Part shown: piece after piece, positions 57,624 to 64,000 of the stretch
Layout of the letters: every line of letters starts with the position of its first letter
Numbering within the stretch: the stretch's first letter is position 1
Origin: Ectocarpus siliculosus
Taxonomy: Eukaryota > Sar > Phaeophyceae > Ectocarpales > Ectocarpaceae
Length of the DNA stretch: 64,000 bases
Direction of reading: 5' to 3'
Assembly: GCA_000310025.1 (NCBI GenBank)
Contig: FN649749.1
Location: forward strand, 2,752,490-2,816,489
Position numbers and translations under genes: made by a program
The notes under the pieces: generated by a model
What the model was told of the DNA's origin: nothing
Database searches by the model: none
The model's input: only the letters and a program-made list of their open reading frames with translations

Positions 57624-58836
57624 GCATGCGGAGCATGGTGTGCTGGGCGACTCCTTGTTGTTGTACTTACGTTGCCAGTGTTCCTGGCGTTCTTTGCGCA
57701 GAACAGCTGTCGTCGTCGCTGCAAGCTCTCGCTCCTGGCCGTTCGCACTGGTTCACACCACCACCTCACTACTAGTCTCCGCGGGAGTTGGACACATGCT
57801 CCGCACCCCGCTCTATTTGAGGCAAGCAGAGAGTGGTTTGTGTTAACGCATGTTCGTCTTAACACTGCTGTTCGTTTTTTTCTAAGACTGAAGAAACAGG
57901 GCACCGAGTCTTTTTTTAAGAATCTTCGGTGGACCGCGTTGCATTCACGGAGCACCCCCGCGTTGGTCACTTGTTCGTGACAGGGTGCCGACTCCTCACA
58001 GGCAGAGGACAGCAGTGGCCATATCCTGCTAGGTCCTCTGGGAGCCTGTGCTGTCGGAGCGCACTGGCAGTCGTCAAGCGACAAGCTAGCTATGGAGGAT
58101 GAAGCTTGGATAGCCGACTACTTCTCCGTTGTTGGCGCGAGGTGACACAAACAGCCCCCAGCGAGTTGCTGCGTTCAGTTGCTGATGTACTTTTACTGAC
58201 CTTAGAGAGACATCATGCCATGCTACCAGGCAGGTTGTTCTTCAGAGTAGGCTACCGCTCTAGATAACTGCTGTAGCTTTTCGGGAGGGGAGTCTATGCC
58301 CTGCATCATGACCATCCATGATAAGCTAGAGCTGAAAGAGGATCAAGCACACCGATGAACAAGTGTGTAGACTATTCGGCGAACAGCGGTGCGACTGCTG
58401 CGCTGTACATCTAGAGCAGTCGCTGTAAGACGATCCGTTGAAGGGATGGGCGTACCGTCGACAACTGGGTTCCCATACCACTGCTACAGTAGCTAGAACC
58501 TACCCATGCAACTTGACGAGGTTCCTCAAGTTGCACGTCATGTCACATGAAATGCATTACCGGAGTGTGCCGTGGCTCTGTGGCCAAGTCTCCGCGAGGT
58601 TGTCCCTATTTGCGTGAAGTAGTCTTTAATTCTGTGATACGTACAGTGCATGGAGAGAGCGTATTGTTGCATGTGATGGCATGCTACACGTACCGAGCAC
58701 AGGACAGAATTGCCCCTGCTTGCACAACGAAGTCCTGCACCTCAGGGAAGTTGTGTTAAAGACATTTACATATTCATCTCTACAAACCAAGTCATGCATG
58801 TGGTAACCCCCTGGAAATATTCCAACAATACAGCGA
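57624..58836. other. No supported gene
   Basis: Short frames without splice support; no repeat recognised. Confidence 0.3.
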
Positions 58837-59503
58837 TGGGGATGGCAGGTTTCCTCTTCAAAAATCCAGGAAACGCCTGCATACCTCAGTTTTCCAAAGC
58901 CTAACTCCAGTACGAAACTGCCATCACACACCCCCTCGTGTAGTGTCTGAGATTGTATCCCTTGCGATACACTACAGATTAGTGGTCCGTCATTTTCCAA
59001 ACGATCCTTTTATCATCGAGATCGGTAAGCTACAAGCTGGACTGTTGAAGCTGTTGTGCGGTCCGATTTTGAAACGCTCCAAGCACCTTTGCTTCTGGCT
59101 AGACCTACATATACATGACCGCAGGCAGCCAAATCGACTGTGGCGACGAGAAGAACATATGAGAGAAGAGCTGCGCTGAAGTTCGCGGCCCCACAGACTC
59201 ACGTAGGCGCTGATTCGCCGTTGCAAAGGTGCTTAAAGCGTTTCAAAATCGGACCGCACAGCAGCTTCAACAATCCAGCTTGTAGCGCACCGATCTCGAT
59301 GATAGAAGGGTCGTTTGGAAAATTACGGACCGCTAATCTGTAGTGTATCGCAAGGGGTACAATCTCAGACACTAACATTGTACACGAGAGGGGGTGCGCG
59401 GACGGTTAATTTGCGATGGCAGTTTCGTGCTGGAGTTAGACTTTGGAAAACTGAGATATGCAGGCGTTTCATGGGTTTTTGAAGAGGAAATCTGCCATCC
59501 CCA
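58837..59503. mobile_element. Large foldback element
   Basis: Left arm 58837-59092 and right arm 59223-59503 are inverted copies around a 130-bp loop. Outer ends are TGGGGATGGCAG and CTGCCATCCCCA; inner ends are AAGCACCTTTGC and GCAAAGGTGCTT. No coding capacity. Confidence 0.7.
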
Positions 59504-61442
59504 CCGCGGCCTTCACCCTTACGTGACTGGTTAATTTGATTTTTTTTATTTTTTTCCCCACAACTGGCTCTCTGCGGTCAAAGATCTTCCAAGCATGCGT
59601 GTACACCCATAAATCACGGCGGCAAGGATGGTGCAGCAGTGGGACCATGTGTGGGGCTCACAGGGATGGGGACGCGGTATATGTAAGGGTCGCGAACAGG
59701 ACTACAGTAGTACCACTGCTGTACAGCAGTAGCAGTCATGCGGAGAGAAATAGACTGTACAGCAGCAGTAGTTTCTGAGCAGGTGTGCATGCTTGTCTCC
59801 GACACCAACCGTCCGCACAGAGGATGTACCTGTGCAAGAAATACCTGTTGGCACATCTTCTCCACCTCATCCTTGGACAGAGCATACGGCAAGCGCATAT
59901 GCTAGCGGCGCTAGATGCGAAGACGCTGACGGGAAACCGCCTCACAGAAGCGCCAGATCGACGAAAAACACGGCCCGCTCATCAGAGAATAGAGACCATC
60001 ATCCACTATTATCGCACAATATCCGTCAAAATCGTGATAAATTATTTTACTATTCTGTACACTACAAATAGAGAGCTGTGATCGGAGCTGTAGTCCCGAA
60101 AACCCTTGTCTTTGAGCGAAATTTTGCACACAGCAGACGAACCACGCTTCACTCCCAATACTGGGAACCACACTCACCGCAATCACAACAACATCAAGCA
60201 CCGAGGCAGTACGTTAGCATCGGCTCCGGTGTGCGCTTTCTCTGCTCTCCCCCGCGGATGCGGCACCGGGTTGATCACATGTTCAGGGTATACTGTATGT
60301 ACCCTCCGGTGGTATTTTGGCGTTTATCATACAGTACCGGTAGGCAGTAGATTGGATCTGGAAAGGATATCTGCCCCACGTCAGAGAGATTAAGCATGCG
60401 TGAATAGTATTGTACTATGTGAGGCCTGTGCGCATTGCTGATAAGCGTGCGTTTGGGGTGGGCTGCCTGTGTCTCCCTGCTGGTCTCTACGTATATATGT
60501 TTTTTGCTCTTAGCCGACGCACAACGGCGATCTTTCGGCACGCAAAGTGATCGGAGCTGAGAACGGAGCTGGATCGGCCTGTAGTCACGCAAGGGTTAAG
60601 AGTAGCTCGTGACGTATCGGTTTCAAGAATTTTTGGAACGAATTGCATGCATACAGCTCGGATGTCTCAAGCGAGAAGAACAATGCCGTCTGTACGGTGA
60701 GGAGCGATTACTAGCGGTTGTATAGATGGGATGGTCAACACAAGTACGGTACATTTAACACCCACACCTACAACGTAGCAGAATATTAACGCCATGCTCA
60801 ACACTGAACCAAATATAATAACCTAGTACCCAGTTGTGAGCCGGATAGAAGCCCTTACACCAACCTATTTAGCGACCATTTGTAGCCTAACCCTAGGAAC
60901 TAAACACCCCAGCCTTGGCCTAAACGAGAGGCTCCTGTGTGCTGGCGCTATCTGCAGTCGGTGACCTGTACATCTGTGTTGAAACCAACAAGTATGCCAA
61001 AGAACGAGCCATTCGTGGTCAGCGAGCCCCTCCCCTGCTGACCGCCATAGCAGGGGAAAGAACGCCGTTGTGAACAATGAGCCAGGCCAAGACAATCCAG
61101 GTGACACGTGATTCGCATCCACTTCAATTGGTTTTTCGTCCAGGGTCGTTTCGCCCTAGACCAGCGCCCATGCCTCACCAGTTTGTACCACAGCAGTGCT
61201 GTGCCTTCCCGTGTTCCTCGGCTCGTCGTCTACGGAATTCGTGTTTCCCCTAACCGGGAGGGGACGTCCAGTTTCTAAGGGGAACACCACGAGGTCTGTG
61301 CTTCGGCAAAGCCACTACGTCCTTCGCTCAGATCTCAACGGCTTGTCGCTATCCGTTCGAGACTAAAGGACCCCCCTATCATGAGTTCGAAGGGACGAGA
61401 CTTCATCTAGAGACAACAAGGGCCTTACAGAATATCCAGTGT
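59504..61442. other. No supported gene
   Basis: Includes GTACAGCAG/CAGTAGCAG words near 59715-59775 that resemble the second dispersed repeat family. Otherwise no recognisable content. Confidence 0.3.
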
Positions 61443-61819
61443 AACTCGAGATTCCCCTCCGCGGCACAACACGAACTTACTGTTTTTTTCGGGTGCCGTA
61501 TGCATTATGCTATGCCAGGAACGATGGAGATCTAGAGCTTCTTGATCCCGATCTCCATTCTCCGGAAATGCTCAAGTGCGTGTGGGAAGATGCAATCACC
61601 GATATCGCGGTTGTGAGGTCAGTACATCAACCGGTGTGGTTTCAGCTCGCGAAGGTGGTGTCTTGTGCCAATCCGGACGGAATGACAGATGACTGCACCA
61701 TGTTCCTTCGCGAAGCGTCCAATAACGCGAAGGTCAATCCTGTCGGCCTTGGACGTGAACGCCAACAGCAGTATGCTGATGGCGCAGTGAAGCAGATACG
61801 AATCTCGCCTTGCCGTTGA
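61443..61819 (+). CDS. Unrecognised ORF
   Basis: An open stretch of about 124 codons after a TAA at 61440. It includes YARNDGDLELLDPDLHSPEM and WEDAITDIAVV and ends ISPCR. The residue mix looks like real protein, and a possible donor (GTCAGT at 61618) lies inside. No family is recognised. It could be an exon of a gene continuing toward 63 kb. Confidence 0.3.
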
Positions 61820-62183
61820 GAGCGAGGAAAGCTGTTGTGACGCGACCTCTAGCGACAGCATGTAGGGCTGCTGGCAGCCCGTTTCTAGTCTTGGCCTCCG
61901 GCGTGGCCTTTGCCTAGAACGTCGCATTTTGCGCACTCAGACCTTTTATTTTTTTTGTTGAGGCCCGTTGTCGTTCTCCGAGACTCTCCCCATCGGGGAT
62001 CGTGTGTTGGGAAAAGTTGTTTCAAGGTGCATCCTCACAGGGGGTGCTATTCTGCCGTTCCTCGACTCTCCATTGTGTAGCAACGTGGGTCCGTAGGCGT
62101 CATTATCACAACCAGCTTAGCGTTATGATGACCTGGCGAATATGTCGACTTAGAGATGACCTTGATGCCTTGACATCGACCGT

Positions 62184-62432
62184 TCAACTGTTTTGCCCAA
62201 AGGCACGCTTTGTCGATACGCCTTTGAACGAGAGCCCTACCTCGCCAATCGGGTTGCCCTCGGCTCGTCCTCGCAGAGCCCTCTTAAAGACGAACTTCAA
62301 CGCCTCCCCAACAGGGTGCAGATCTTGCATCGCTTCGTTGATTCGTGCGTGCACAATTTTTTTTTGGTTGGCCGTCGATGAGTAGACGTGAAATGCTCCA
62401 TCCTTCTCGCGATAAGGAACTAAGGCAAGCAC
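62184..62432. other. Coding-like segment, strand unresolved
   Basis: The - strand reads VPYREKDGAFHVYSSTANQ and more for 82 codons. The + strand at 62193-62381 reads FEREPYLANRVALGSSSQ and more. Both are coding-like in composition and neither is recognised. Confidence 0.2.
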
Positions 62433-62933
62433 CTTACAAGGAAGATTGAGCTAACATACGCCTGTGCGCGCGAGCCCGGCGGGTGCACCAAAACATACCC
62501 TACCTAAAGATGTAAAACCAAATTCCAGAGTACATGGCAACGCGCACCCACAAAAACTGGTGATCCCTGTGCTGGTTGTGAATCCGATTTCCGTGTCATG
62601 TGGCTGTTCGTTTCTGGAAGCCGCGGCCTCGAACGGCCGAAGGGTTTGTTGACGAGTGAGCACCCGGTCTGCCTCGATGTAGTTGTTCACGTCGTTGTTG
62701 CTTATAATATCTAGCCCGTGGGCGCAACCTGGTACGAAAAAAGTGCCGGAAGGGTGGGAAACAACTCTGCTGTGAAACTGACGCATTTCATGGATCAACC
62801 GGTCAGCGCGTCAGCGTTGCACGCATACACCAAACGCGCAGCAAGCAACGGCGAGGGCAGGGGGGGTTGTCTCCCATAGCACCTGAAACACAAACCCGGG
62901 GAGTTAATATTCTCATGCATTTTGGCCGTACAG

Positions 62934-63090
62934 GACCGGAAAGGGGGAAGTCTGCCCGGAAGGTTACGAGCTGATAGACCGGACGCCGATGGGGCACAAC
63001 GCAGACCTGAATCACGGCAGCGTCACGAGCTGGGGGCTCCGACGAGCGGTTCATCTGGCGGTTCGGCGGCAGCACGTCTCGCAAAGGTGT
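62934..63090 (+). CDS. MABP/beta-prism-like exon
   Basis: After a GTACAG acceptor the frame reads GKGEVCPEGYELIDRTP, then NADLNHGS and AVHLAVRR. The order Cys-Pro-x-Gly-Tyr, Asp-Leu-Asn-x-Gly, then a hydrophobic strand matches MABP (MVB12-associated beta-prism) and related Vps62-like repeats. A donor (CAAAG-GTGTGG at 63088) could end the exon. Neighbouring exons were not found, so this may be a fragment or pseudogene. Confidence 0.35.
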
Positions 63091-64000
63091 GGAACAAAAG
63101 CGTTGTCTTTACCACGTCGTCAGATGTTGTTGGCGTTTTCGCCCCCCTGGCAGGCGATGTTTCAGTGCCTAGTCGATGCAGTCTCGACGACTAGAACGCC
63201 CGCATGCAACACGTGGTTTTGCCTGTGTTCGGTTTCACAGGCTGAGGGCTTCTTGCCGATCCAATGAACACCCGCGGTAGAACATGTAACGTAGTGGTGT
63301 CGTTCGTTTGTCGTGTCTGTTTTGGGTGGATGCCCATGGTCCGTGAGTCTGCCAATGGAGTGTCGAGAGGCCGAAGCCAATCTGTTAGATCTCTTCGGCT
63401 TGGGTGTCATATCTTGTAGCTCTGTGAGACACGTCACTTTTCTGGTGAATGTTGTTGATGTTGCTGCTCCTGGTCTTGCGGTGGCCGGGGCGTGCCCCGT
63501 GCGGTTTGCCAGAGTTCATGGCGGCAGGCCTCAGCGTGTTGTGGTGTTGGTTCTAATGAGTTCACGTTCGTTTCATCCAGGACTATATCCTGGCAGATCT
63601 CTAGTAGAACCTGAATATGATGCTGCTCACGTTGGTGTGTTGCTTTAGTATTTTCACCCCGCATCTGATAAAGTATCGGTTCGGGAATAGACCACAGGCA
63701 GATATGAGACGAAACACAAATCCTCACGCGACAGTTCGCTGTGCCTCGACCAAACACACTGCTACTCAATGTTGGTGCTGTCATTTTCTCTACGATCTAG
63801 CACTCCTGGCAATGAGGTAGATACCAACACATATTCAGGTAGACAGCCCTCCGCGCACCCGGGTAGGATACGCCGGAGACTAGCGTCCTCAGTCCGTCTG
63901 CCGTGTACCGCTAGCTCGTGGTCTGATAGGCGCCATCGTCAATCTCAATTACGATATGTCGTGCTGTCTTACGGCAAAAATCCTCCCCCCCCCCCCCCAC
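63091..64000. other. No supported gene
   Basis: A - strand frame at 63784-63434 is open but unrecognised. The window ends in a C-run (63986-63998). Confidence 0.3.

Overview
The window looks like nuclear DNA of an intron-rich eukaryote. Clean GT-AG splice sites, introns of about 0.3-1.3 kb, signal peptides on two multi-exon genes, and wide repeat-filled intergenic space all point that way. The gene style (many-exon genes, Asp/Cys-rich tandem modules, TTAGGG-type interstitial repeats) fits a stramenopile such as a brown alga. That assignment is inference; no rRNA or organelle marker is present. Left part (3.3-17.3 kb, + strand): a secreted modular protein, gene A, with 21 reconstructed exons and 852 residues. 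It has a signal peptide, nine tandem cysteine-rich modules related to Lin-12/Notch repeats (LNR), and a C-terminal discoidin/CBM32-like beta-sandwich domain. Right-centre (45.5-33.3 kb, - strand): its paralogue, gene B, with a signal peptide, six modules and the same C-terminal domain, 623 residues reconstructed without a final short exon. Each module is built from an acidic exon (or a pair of exons) followed by a microexon of exactly 38 nt. Fourteen such microexons occur in the window, and every module is a phase-0 symmetric cassette. The two genes share the design but differ in intron content, and gene B carries a recent 3.3-kb tandem duplication of two modules. Both proteins are probably extracellular or cell-wall proteins that bind calcium (LNR part) and sugar (CBM32-like part); this is inferred from family knowledge only. 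Centre (28.0-24.1 kb, possibly to 23.5 kb, - strand): a multi-exon gene with an OTU-type cysteine protease core. The catalytic Asp-Gly-Asn-Cys loop, the central Trp-helix-strand exon and the His-Tyr motif are on separate exons. They are followed by charged coiled-coil-like exons and a Cys-x2-Cys exon, a layout compatible with a cellular deubiquitinase or a degenerate mobile-element protein. Smaller coding candidates are an acidic ORF at 22.75-23.31 kb, an unrecognised ORF at 61.4-61.8 kb, and a MABP-like beta-prism exon near 62.93 kb. The rest is repeat-rich: a dispersed element in two direct copies (0.89 and 20.0 kb), a 0.47-kb tandem repeat (21-22.7 kb), CCATGG-rich arrays, a perfect 40-bp palindrome with an ACTGTTATAACAGT cluster (29 kb), tRNA-like SINE copies (48.9-50.3 kb), a candidate terminal-inverted-repeat element (55.4-56.7 kb) and two foldback elements (57.4 and 58.8-59.5 kb). 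No tRNA gene that looks functional, rRNA gene, CRISPR array or complete autonomous transposon was found.
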